From positions 5,022,001 through 5,086,000 of the forward strand of contig NZ_CP093313.1 in the NCBI RefSeq assembly GCF_025264625.1: a stretch of DNA of 64,000 bases, in the 5' to 3' direction. The notes below the pieces were generated by a model that ran no database searches, had not been told where the DNA came from, and saw only the letters and a program-made list of their open reading frames with translations. This document shows positions 33,425 through 40,863 of this stretch, one piece after another; the first letter of the stretch is position 1; each line of letters starts with the position of its first letter. The stretch is from Occallatibacter riparius (GTDB lineage Bacteria; Acidobacteriota; Terriglobia; Terriglobales; Acidobacteriaceae). The position numbers and the translations under genes are program-made.

Positions 33425-34255
33425 TTAGTGGATGCGGATGTCGCCGGAGCCGGTTTCGGCGCGAAGGGTGGGTCCACCGCCGCTAACCTTGCCGACGATG
33501 TGGTGCTTGTCAAACGATCCCTGGACCGACATTTCCTTATCGGTGTGGATACTGCCCGAGCCGGTGGATGCGTCGAGCGTGAAGCCGGTGCTACCGGCCC
33601 AGATCTCGATGCTGCCAGAGCCGGTGCCGAGCTTCCAGTCAGAGCTGGGTGAGCCGGTGGCCTTGATGTCGCCAGAGCCGGTTTGCGCGTGCAGGGCGCC
33701 GTGGAGATTCTTGAGCTCGATGTTGCCCGAGCCGGTCTCCGCTTTCACATCGCCGGAGCCGGATTGCTCGGCGTAGATGTTGCCGGAACCGGTGCCGACG
33801 TTGAAGCTGCCCTTGAGGCCGGTGGCGTGGATGTTTCCGGAACCGCTCTGGAGTTTCGCGGTCTGGCCTACGCCGTCATCGGTGACATTGCCGGAGCCGG
33901 AACTGGCTTCGAGGTAGGCGTCGGCTGGGGCTTCGATCTCGTAATCGATGCTGATGTTGTGGTAGTTCTCGTGGTTCTTGCCGATGCGGATGATATTGCC
34001 GGTCTGCTCGACGGGCGGATTTTTGGCGATTTCCTGGACGCGTTCTTCGCTGCCGCCCCAATTGGACTTGACGCGTCCGTGGATTTTGACCTGTGAGCCT
34101 GAGCCTTGGGTGAGATGGATGTTGCCTGAGCCGGTGCCGACGTCGAGCTGGACGTGGCCGGTGACCGAGAGCGTCCGGTCGAAGGTGGCTTCGGCGGCGA
34201 AGGCGGGAATCGCGAGGAGCGCGAGTGCCGCTGCTGCAAGTGCGATCTTCTTCAT
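33425..34255 (-). CDS. Exported DUF4097-type beta-helix protein with TGSGxI repeats
   Basis: A 276-aa protein with a clear signal peptide (KKIALAAAALALLAIPAFA). The mature part consists of about ten short repeats ending in GSGNI, GSGDV or GSGDI, spaced about 16-20 residues, as in DUF4097/putative adhesin-type beta-strand repeat proteins. In related families these form right-handed parallel beta-helices. It is likely periplasmic or surface-exposed. No catalytic residues are apparent. The gene appears monocistronic. Confidence 0.85.
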   Translation of the reverse strand: MKKIALAAAALALLAIPAFAAEATFDRTLSVTGHVQLDVGTGSGNIHLTQGSGSQVKIHGRVKSNWGGSEERVQEIAKNPPVEQTGNIIRIGKNHENYHNISIDYEIEAPADAYLEASSGSGNVTDDGVGQTAKLQSGSGNIHATGLKGSFNVGTGSGNIYAEQSGSGDVKAETGSGNIELKNLHGALHAQTGSGDIKATGSPSSDWKLGTGSGSIEIWAGSTGFTLDASTGSGSIHTDKEMSVQGSFDKHHIVGKVSGGGPTLRAETGSGDIRIH

Positions 34256-34607
34256 GATAGGTGCCTCGTGGAAAAGAGTGGTCAGTGATCAGTGGTTAGT
34301 GGTCAGGTGAGCCGGTGATCCAATTGTCTAGTGCTCACGTGATTCTTCACCAGGTACTGTGGCAAGAGTTTTGCCAAACTGGTGCTTGCGGTAAGTGGCT
34401 TTGCTGCTTCTGCTTGGGACGTCTGCGAGGTGGACTCTGCCGATGTCCGGATGTTCACTTTCGAACAGTGTTGTGCTGGTGCGAACATGCGGCCTGCAGG
34501 GTTCGTGCCTCACGTGGAGCGCGTTAAGGCAACTGCGGATCCCTCGACTGCGGCTCCGGATGAAAACTCAGTGGGGGAGCGGTCATCAAGCCCAAGCGCG
34601 ATCAGCA
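34256..34607. other. Gene-free spacer with two repeat types
   Basis: 352 nt with no convincing gene. Near 34275-34310 there is an AGTGATCAGTGGTTAGTGG direct-repeat run (family H, similar to 52150-52178 and 55632-55662). At 34499-34577 there is a copy of repeat family B. The promoter of the DUF4097 gene should lie in the first ~100 nt. Confidence 0.5.
34499..34577 (+). repeat. Dispersed repeat family B, copy 1
   Basis: Begins GGTTCGTGCCT and contains TTAAGGCAACTGCGGATCCC followed by TCGACTGCGGCTCCGGATGA. It matches copies at 39242-39320 and 53982-54058. Confidence 0.7.
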
Positions 34608-35810
34608 TTACTGCTGCAGGATGACCTGGTCGCCTTCTTTGAGGCCGCTGAGGATCTCGGTTTTGGAGCCGTCGGATAGGCCGACTTTGACCGGGACTTT
34701 GCGCTTGCCTTCTTTCTGGCTCTTGTCGGGAATCTCGACGGAAGCGTTCTTCTGGTTGTCGTACATGACGGCGTTTTCAGGAATGTTGAGGACGCCCTTG
34801 TGTTCGTCGAGAAGGATTTCGGCGTTGGCGGTCATGTTGGCTTTGAGCTCGCCGCCGGGGTTGTCGATGGAGACGCGCACCTCGAAGGTGGTGACGTTGT
34901 CCTTTTCGACGCCGAGGGGGGCGATCTTGGTGACGCGGCCGTTGAAGACGCGGTCGCGGAAGCTCTCGACCTTGATGCGGGCGGCCTGATTCATGTAGAC
35001 ATGCGCGATGTCGGCTTCATCGACTTTGCCCTGGACGTAGACCTGGGTGGTGTCGCCTTCAGTCATGACGAGGGTGGCGGTGGAGCCGAGGACAAGGATG
35101 GAGCTGACGGCGTCGCCCATTTCAACGTCGCGGGAGAGAATGACGCCATCCATGGGCGCGACGATTGTGGTGTAGCTGAACTGTTCCTGGAGCTGCTTGA
35201 GGCTTGCCTGGCTTTGGGCGACCTGCGCTTTGGCCTGCTTGAGTTTGGCTGTGTCGACGAGGATCTGCGCACGTGCGCCGTCGCGCTTGTTGAGGGCAGC
35301 GAGATAATCCTTGTTGGCGTTGTCGAGGGCCTGCTGACTGACGACGCCTTCTTTGGCCATCTGCATGTTGCGGTCGAGCGTCTGCTTGTACATGGGCAGA
35401 TCCGGGGCGGCGGCGTTGACCTTGTCCTGCTCGATGTTGGCCTCGTAAGTGCCGACGTTCGCTTCAGCGGAGGCGAGTGCGGCTTTCTGCGCTTCGACCT
35501 GGGCGGAGATCTCCTGCTGATCGAGTTCGGCGAGAGGCTGGCCTTTGCGGACGTGGCTGTTGATGTCGACGAAGAGTTTTTCGACGATGCCGGACGCTTT
35601 GGATTTGACTTCGACTTTTGTGATGGGCTGAATTTTGCCTGTGGCGATAACGGAACGGGCGACGTCTCCGCGGGTGACTTTGGCGATCTTGTTGGGGTCG
35701 ATGGAGCCGCCGGAGACCATGCGGGCTACGGCTACTCCGCCAGCGCCGATGACGACGACTACGATGGCGATGATCCAGATCCAGAGTTTCTTGCTTCTTC
35801 GCGCAGCCAC
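34608..35810 (-). CDS. RND/MacA-type efflux periplasmic adaptor (membrane fusion protein)
   Basis: A 400-aa protein anchored by one N-terminal helix (LWIWIIAIVVVVIGAGGVAVA). The biotinyl-lipoyl half-motif (KASGIVEKLFVDINSHVRKGQPLAELD), a long alpha-hairpin (about residues 95-200) and the beta-barrel (YTTIVAPMDGVILSRDVEMG) follow in MacA/HlyD order. I chose the GTG at 35810 because GGAGGT lies 5 nt upstream (35816-35821); the open frame extends 30 nt further. No ABC (MacB) or RND pump gene is adjacent within the window, so its transporter is unlinked. Confidence 0.93.
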   Translation of the reverse strand: MAARRSKKLWIWIIAIVVVVIGAGGVAVARMVSGGSIDPNKIAKVTRGDVARSVIATGKIQPITKVEVKSKASGIVEKLFVDINSHVRKGQPLAELDQQEISAQVEAQKAALASAEANVGTYEANIEQDKVNAAAPDLPMYKQTLDRNMQMAKEGVVSQQALDNANKDYLAALNKRDGARAQILVDTAKLKQAKAQVAQSQASLKQLQEQFSYTTIVAPMDGVILSRDVEMGDAVSSILVLGSTATLVMTEGDTTQVYVQGKVDEADIAHVYMNQAARIKVESFRDRVFNGRVTKIAPLGVEKDNVTTFEVRVSIDNPGGELKANMTANAEILLDEHKGVLNIPENAVMYDNQKNASVEIPDKSQKEGKRKVPVKVGLSDGSKTEILSGLKEGDQVILQQ

Positions 35811-36091
35811 TGGATACCTCCCCGCGGCGCACGGCCGCACTATCGAGGACGATGACGGTTATGAGACTCGTGCCCGGTGAAAACGTTGAGCCGGGCGCGG
35901 CGAGTAATTCAGCTTCGCTCGCCGTTATGGAGGCAGATACGCAGGTGAGGCGGGGTTGGTTCCGTTGTAAAGAGAAGCGGAGATTGTTGCTCTTGTTCAG
36001 CCGGTCAGTGTCGCTGCGCGATGTGGCGAGTCAGCCGCGACGCGGAGTTTACAGAGGTGATTGAAGTCACAAATGCTATTCTCTGAACGAG

Positions 36092-37459
36092 ATGCACGGG
36101 CCGGTGCTGCTGCAATGCGTGGCTGTTGCAATGCTGATTGTGGCCAACGGTTTTTTTGTGGCCGCAGAGTTCGCGCTTGTGTCCGTGAGGGACACGCGGA
36201 TACAGCAACTGATTGACGCGCATGTGCCCGGGGCGCGGGCTGTGCGGAAGCTGCAGCACGACCTCGATGACTTTCTTCCTGCTGTGCAACTGGGCGTGAC
36301 GCTGTGCTCGCTGGCGCTGGGGTGGATTGGCGAGCCGCTGGCTGCGGATGCGTTTCAGGCACTGTTCGCAATGCTTCCGCATCCGATGGCGCACCCGCAC
36401 CTGGTGGCGCATGCTCTGTCGCTGGTTGCGGTGGCGCTGGGATTCTGCGCGATTACTTATTTCCACGTTGTGGCCGGGGAACTGGTGCCGAAGTCGCTGG
36501 CGCTGCGGCGGGCAGAGGCCCTTGCGGTTGCGGTGGCTACGCCGATGCTGTTCTTCATGCGGATGGCGCGGCCGGCAGTGCGGCTGCTGAGCCGGTCGGC
36601 GGGGGTGGTGCTGCGCGGGTTCGATATTCCCATGACGGAGCGGGCATCAGTGCACTCGCCGGAGGAGCTGAAGCTGCTGGCGACGGCGGCGCGGCGTATG
36701 GGGGTGCTGCCCAAGTTCCAGGAGACGCTGGTGCACCGCGCACTGGAACTAAACGATGTGCCGGTGCGCGAGATCATGACCCCGCGGCAGAAGATCTTCT
36801 CGCTGCCATCGAGCATGCTGATCGAGGATGCGGCGGCGAAGGTGATTGAGCTGCTGCACTCGCGGGTGCCGGTGTATGACGAGGCGCGCGGGCCGGAACA
36901 CATTGTGGGCGTGGTGTACTCGAAGGACCTGTCGCGGCTGATGTTCTTTCGGAGGGGGGCTGCGCCATTTGTGCAACTGCGGCTGAGCCAGATTATGCGC
37001 GAGGTTTCGGTTGTGCCGGAGACGAAGTCGGCACTGGATTTGCTGCGGGAGTTCCAGAAGAAGCGGCGGCATCTTGCAATTGTGGTGGACGAGTACGGAT
37101 CGACCGTGGGGCTGGTGACGGCGGAAGACGCGATTGAACAGCTGACGGGCGAAATCGACGATGAGTTCGATGATCCCACGCGGCCGCTGCTGACGAGCGC
37201 GAAGGGCGTGTTCATGCTGGATGGGAGTGCGAATCTGCGCGACCTGGAAACGCAGATGCAATGGGATCTGCCGCGCGATGGGGGAGTGGAGACGCTGGCG
37301 GGATTCATCCTGACGCGGCTGGGGCATATTCCGGGGGTTGGCGAGTCAGTGGATTATGAGACGCGGCGGCTGACGGTGGCGGAGATGGATGGGCGGCGGA
37401 TCAGCAAGGTCAGGGTTGAGCCGCTAGCGCAGGACGCGGATACGCAAAAAAAGACTTGA
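36092..37459 (+). CDS. CNNM/CBS-domain membrane protein (HlyC/CorC family)
   Basis: A 455-aa protein. The N-terminal ~180 residues are a CNNM (DUF21) transmembrane domain (VANGFFVAAEFALVSVRDTR, then YFHVVAGELVPKSLALRRAE). Then come two CBS domains (REIMTPRQKIFSLPS ... LAIVVDEYGSTVGLVTAED) and a C-terminal CorC_HlyC domain (FMLDGSANLRDLETQMQWDLP). Such proteins are implicated in Mg/Co or Na export; a haemolysin role is only a historical label. An extended -10-like TGCTATTCT lies about 20 nt upstream of the start. Confidence 0.93.
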   Translation: MHGPVLLQCVAVAMLIVANGFFVAAEFALVSVRDTRIQQLIDAHVPGARAVRKLQHDLDDFLPAVQLGVTLCSLALGWIGEPLAADAFQALFAMLPHPMAHPHLVAHALSLVAVALGFCAITYFHVVAGELVPKSLALRRAEALAVAVATPMLFFMRMARPAVRLLSRSAGVVLRGFDIPMTERASVHSPEELKLLATAARRMGVLPKFQETLVHRALELNDVPVREIMTPRQKIFSLPSSMLIEDAAAKVIELLHSRVPVYDEARGPEHIVGVVYSKDLSRLMFFRRGAAPFVQLRLSQIMREVSVVPETKSALDLLREFQKKRRHLAIVVDEYGSTVGLVTAEDAIEQLTGEIDDEFDDPTRPLLTSAKGVFMLDGSANLRDLETQMQWDLPRDGGVETLAGFILTRLGHIPGVGESVDYETRRLTVAEMDGRRISKVRVEPLAQDADTQKKT

Positions 37460-37498
37460 GCTTAAGAACGTCATCACTCGACGAGGAAAAGGGCACCA

Positions 37499-38056
37499 AT
37501 GATTTCGCGCCGATTGATCCTTACAGGGCTACTGGGCCTTGTCGCGGAGCACCCTGGTGGTGCTTGGGCTTTTGCCGGAAGTGGGGAGGACGCATTTGCA
37601 GACATCCCGATCGAACGCCATGAACGGTCGATGCGGCAGGCGATCGCCGCTGCGCGGCTCAACCCGAGCGCGCCGTTCGGGGCCGTGATAGCTCGATTAT
37701 CGGATGGCGAGATCCTGGCGGAAGGTGTCAATTCGTCGGGACGGAATCCTATCTTGCACGGCGAGATTGCGGCCATGAATAACTACGTGCGCCGGCACGG
37801 CAACCGCGAATGGCAAACGACAATTTTGTATACGACGGCGGAGCCCTGCCCTATGTGCATGAGTGCGATTGTGTGGGCGGGGATCGGGGGAGTCGTGTTC
37901 GGTACGTCTATTGAGGGGTTGAAGCGCGCGGGATTTGATCAGATCGATATCGCGTCTGCTGCCGTGGCGGGAGCCTCGCGTTTTTGGCACGGTCAGGTAC
38001 GCGGCGGGGTACTGGCGAGCGAGACGGACAAACTCTTTATGGAGAGGACGAGGTGA
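37499..38056 (+). CDS. Nucleoside/guanine deaminase-like protein with N-terminal signal
   Basis: A 185-aa member of the cytidine/deoxycytidylate deaminase superfamily. The zinc site is HGE (in PILHGEIAAMN) plus TTAEPCPMCMSAIVWAG. Residues 1-25 (ISRRLILTGLLGLVAEHPGG) form an Arg-Arg plus hydrophobic leader resembling a Tat or Sec signal, unusual for this cytosolic family; the deaminase core begins near residue 38. It could instead have a later internal start (no good candidate seen). It converges with the next gene, leaving only 6 nt between stops. Confidence 0.85.
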   Translation: MISRRLILTGLLGLVAEHPGGAWAFAGSGEDAFADIPIERHERSMRQAIAAARLNPSAPFGAVIARLSDGEILAEGVNSSGRNPILHGEIAAMNNYVRRHGNREWQTTILYTTAEPCPMCMSAIVWAGIGGVVFGTSIEGLKRAGFDQIDIASAAVAGASRFWHGQVRGGVLASETDKLFMERTR

Positions 38057-38062
38057 GGCCGA

Positions 38063-39166
38063 TCACTCGCTAAGCGGGGTAACGTTCTTGTAGCAGATGA
38101 TGGCGTCGTAGGCGTCAGACCAGTAGATGAGGGTCGATTCGAGGGGAGTACGTTTCTCCTGCGGGATAGCGTGCAGGAATGGACGGAGCGGGCGGAGGTC
38201 GAAGACTGTCGCCGCGTACTTTGCGCGGGAAGCGAGGAGCGCAAAGGTGGGCTCGTCTGCGGTCTCGTCCATGCTGAAGGTTTCACCCATCAGGGTGGCT
38301 TTGCCACCGGCTCCGAATGCGCCGACGTTGAAGGTGGTTTCGCCGCGTGAGAGGGCGAATTCCGCGATGAAGTTTCCGAGCGTCGAAATGCCGCGCGCGT
38401 CATAGCCGCGATGGAGGTGATTGCGGCCGAAGCGAAGCAAGACTCTCGCTGGGGCGTGCGCGCGGAGATGGGCCAGGAATTGCGTCTTCATGAGCTGCTC
38501 GCGATCCTGCTGCGCGGCCATCTTGGTTGTGGGGACGGAGCGGAAGGAATCGATCTGTAAGGTGGCGAGCAGGCTCTTGTAGAGCGAGATGTCATTAATG
38601 GTTTTGTCGTGTTGGGGCGGCGCGGCTGCGAGTTGGAGCAGTTGTGCGGTCATGCTTCGCTGGTAGCCGCTCTTTGTGAGCGCGTCCATCTGCTGGAGCG
38701 AAGGATATGCGGGGTTGAGGCGAGCGAGTTCGCGGATGAGGTATTCGGGGTGGATCTCTTCCATGTCGCAGCCCCAGAGGATGTGTGAGCGTGGGCCGGC
38801 GATGGCGTGGAGATCGTCGGCCTGCCTGCGGGTCCAGAGGCCTTCGATGTGTTCGCTGGGGTTGGCGGATTCGAGTTGGTCGGCAGTCCAGGGGCTTACT
38901 TCGGCGGCGACGTAGCGATAGCCGTTGTGCCACAGATCTGGCCAGAGGGTGTGGAGGAGAGCGGGGATTTCGTTGTCACCGTGGAGTTCGCCTAGGAGGA
39001 AGTAGTTGTTCTTCTTCGCTTCCGATAAGAGGAAGATGCGGCCGTTGGTTTGGAGGTCGTAGGTGTGGGAGTCGAGGGCGATTTCGGCAGGCGTGGGCGC
39101 GTGATTTTGTGGGCGCGCGTTTAGAGGGGTGAGGAGTAGCAGGAGAGCGGGAAGGGCGGCGCGCAT
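38063..39166 (-). CDS. Exported GELHG-motif protein (EreA/ChaN-like fold, unknown function)
   Basis: A 367-aa protein with a signal peptide (RAALPALLLLLTPLNARPQ). The motif NYFLLGELHGDNEIPALL resembles the Gx(x)H metal-site start of the EreA/ChaN/TraB superfamily, and RFGRNHLHRG could provide a second metal or heme ligand. Substrate unknown. It lies downstream of the hydrogenase maturation protease gene, separated by a repeat B copy, so it is probably not part of that operon. Confidence 0.7.
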   Translation of the reverse strand: MRAALPALLLLLTPLNARPQNHAPTPAEIALDSHTYDLQTNGRIFLLSEAKKNNYFLLGELHGDNEIPALLHTLWPDLWHNGYRYVAAEVSPWTADQLESANPSEHIEGLWTRRQADDLHAIAGPRSHILWGCDMEEIHPEYLIRELARLNPAYPSLQQMDALTKSGYQRSMTAQLLQLAAAPPQHDKTINDISLYKSLLATLQIDSFRSVPTTKMAAQQDREQLMKTQFLAHLRAHAPARVLLRFGRNHLHRGYDARGISTLGNFIAEFALSRGETTFNVGAFGAGGKATLMGETFSMDETADEPTFALLASRAKYAATVFDLRPLRPFLHAIPQEKRTPLESTLIYWSDAYDAIICYKNVTPLSE

Positions 39167-39241
39167 GGGGATTCATACGCAGGGGAGGGGCATTTGTTCC
39201 GGAGGAGCGTAGATGCGGGCCTTGAGATAAGACGGAGCCCT

Positions 39242-39320
39242 GGTTCGTGCCTTCCATCGGGCGCGCTAAAGGCAACCGCAGATCCCTCGACTGCGCTCGG
39301 GATGACAACTCTGCGGCGGA
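39242..39320 (+). repeat. Dispersed repeat family B, copy 2
   Basis: GGTTCGTGCCTT, then AAAGGCAACCGCAGATCCCT followed by CGACTGCGCTCGGGATGACA. This is the clearest copy of the family. Confidence 0.8.
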
Positions 39321-39360
39321 GCGAGCGACTACGGTCGGGATGACACACCAATAACTCGGG

Positions 39361-39825
39361 CTAACTGAGGCTGCTTAGTTCTTCGAGGATGCGGCGGACG
39401 GTTTCGTCTCTGGCTTGCTCGCATTGCTCGGAGAGTTCCATCGAGATGGGCTGCTTGGGGTCGATGGAGATGGCGTAGAGGATGACGTCGCGGTTGCCGC
39501 CCTGGATGTAGAAGGCGTCGAGGAGGTCTTTGACGCCGATGTCGTGGGCGGTGAGGGTGGGGGGGTAGTCCTTTACGAATTTGGGGGTGGTGCGGGTGAC
39601 GGTGCCGTAGGGGTTTTCGTCGGCGGTGGCGTCGATAAGGAAGATGCGGTCGGCCTGCTGGAGGGGCTCGAGAAGGATGAAGCCGCCTGTGCCGCCGTCG
39701 AGGCATTCGACGTTGGGGGGGAGGGGGTGCGTCTCGATGGCGCGGACGGTGTGGACGCCGACGCCTTCGTCGCCCATGATTACATTGCCGAGACCGAGGA
39801 TGAGGGTTTTGGGTGGGGTGGACAC
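39361..39825 (-). CDS. hyaD: [NiFe]-hydrogenase maturation protease
   Basis: A 154-aa endopeptidase that removes the C-terminal tail of the large subunit after nickel insertion. The family N-terminus LILGLGNVIMGDEGVGVHTV holds the Ni-sensing Glu, LIDATADENPYGT follows, and LTAHDIGVKDLL carries the conserved His. The start is a GTG. It is 281 nt downstream of the cytochrome b gene, with a terminator-like hairpin between, so it may have its own promoter (TATAAG lies about 9 nt before the GTG). Confidence 0.94.
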   Translation of the reverse strand: MSTPPKTLILGLGNVIMGDEGVGVHTVRAIETHPLPPNVECLDGGTGGFILLEPLQQADRIFLIDATADENPYGTVTRTTPKFVKDYPPTLTAHDIGVKDLLDAFYIQGGNRDVILYAISIDPKQPISMELSEQCEQARDETVRRILEELSSLS

Positions 39826-39851
39826 TAGAGTCTTATACCTTTCGTGGAGTG

Positions 39852-39889
39852 CAAAAAGGAAGGGAGTAGAAATGAATCTCTACTCCCTT
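39852..39889 (-). terminator. Intrinsic terminator between hydrogenase cytochrome b and hyaD
   Basis: On the minus strand AAGGGAGTAGA pairs with TCTACTCCCTT (39879-39889 with 39860-39870) and is followed by CCTTTTTGC. It would end the small-large-cytochrome transcript before the protease gene. Confidence 0.75.
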
Positions 39890-40030
39890 GAGTTGGTTTG
39901 CCAATGATCAATACTCGAAAGTTCACACGAGAAAACAAATAGCAGATTCCCATGGGGAAATGACACGACAAGAAAAACAACAGCAACAAGAACCGCAGAT
40001 GCTTCGACAGGAGCGCTAGAGCCTGGTTTG

Positions 40031-40080
40031 CGGTTTCCCACCCTTGCGACAGAATGCGTCGCAAGGATGGGGCCCGGGAC
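40031..40080. repeat. Structured repeat family C, copy 2
   Basis: CGGTTTCCCAC, then stem CCTTGCGAC (40042-40050) with GTCGCAAGG (40058-40066), then ATGGGGCCCGGG. The flanks match 33341-33390; the stem sequence changes in a compensatory way. Confidence 0.8.
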
Positions 40081-40106
40081 CCGCACCGAACAGAGGGAGG
40101 GCTGCG

Positions 40107-40859
40107 TCAGTCCTTCTGGTGCGGGTCGCGTTCGAATTTCCAGCCGCCAATGATGGAGGAGATGGTGCCCCGGCCTTCGATGTAGTCGTGGTAGAAGCTC
40201 AGGTAGATGTGGACCACGATGAAGGTGACGAAGAACCACAGGAAGATGTGGTGGACCTGGCGCACGCCCATCTCGCCGCCCAGCAGGGGGACGATCCAGG
40301 TGAACATGCGCGGGATGAAGGAATTGCTCATGCTGGAGTAGAGCGCGAAGCCGGTGATGCACTGCACGCAAAACGCCAGGAAGGTCAGGAAATAGATGAA
40401 GGCGGCCAGCGAATTGTGGCCGGTCGAGATGCCGCCGTGCAGCTTGGTCTGGAGCACGTCGGTCTTCACGACATCTACGATTTCCTGCCGCTGCTTCCTG
40501 GTCAGCGGGAAGAAGTTGTTCCACTTCGCGTACTTGTTGCCCACGAAGCCCCAATAGATGCGCGCCAGGAAGTTGAACGCCCAGACATAGGCGCTCGCAA
40601 AGTGGATGAAGCGGATCCAACCGAACCAGTACTGCTGATAGGCTTCGACCGCGGCGAATGCGCGGATGGGCTTGCCGATCAGGTAGCCGGTGACGCAGAG
40701 CAACACCATGCAGATGGCGTTGATCCAGTGGTAGGCGCGGACGGGCATCTCCCAGACGTACACGCGGCGATATTCAACCGGGTGACTGCCCCATCCCTCG
40801 TGGTTGCCCCAGCCGTTGAGGCGGCCTTTGCCTTTGATTGAAGCTGATGGCGTGCTCAT
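40107..40859 (-). CDS. hyaC: [NiFe]-hydrogenase b-type cytochrome subunit
   Basis: A 250-aa membrane protein with four hydrophobic helices and His residues placed for two b-hemes (VRAYHWINAICMVLLCVTGY, WIRFIHFASAYVWAFN, VHHIFLWFFVTFIVVHIY). It carries electrons from the small subunit to the quinone pool. The ATG at 40859 is 4 nt after the large-subunit stop; the longer open frame is antisense noise of hyaB. Function in H2 uptake respiration is inferred from the operon. Confidence 0.95.
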   Translation of the reverse strand: MSTPSASIKGKGRLNGWGNHEGWGSHPVEYRRVYVWEMPVRAYHWINAICMVLLCVTGYLIGKPIRAFAAVEAYQQYWFGWIRFIHFASAYVWAFNFLARIYWGFVGNKYAKWNNFFPLTRKQRQEIVDVVKTDVLQTKLHGGISTGHNSLAAFIYFLTFLAFCVQCITGFALYSSMSNSFIPRMFTWIVPLLGGEMGVRQVHHIFLWFFVTFIVVHIYLSFYHDYIEGRGTISSIIGGWKFERDPHQKD

Positions 40860-40863
40860 AGGC

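Noticed and set aside
37459-37499. An operon joining the CNNM/CBS gene and the deaminase-like gene
   Set aside because: They share strand and short spacing, but nothing functional ties them; I kept them as separate entries.
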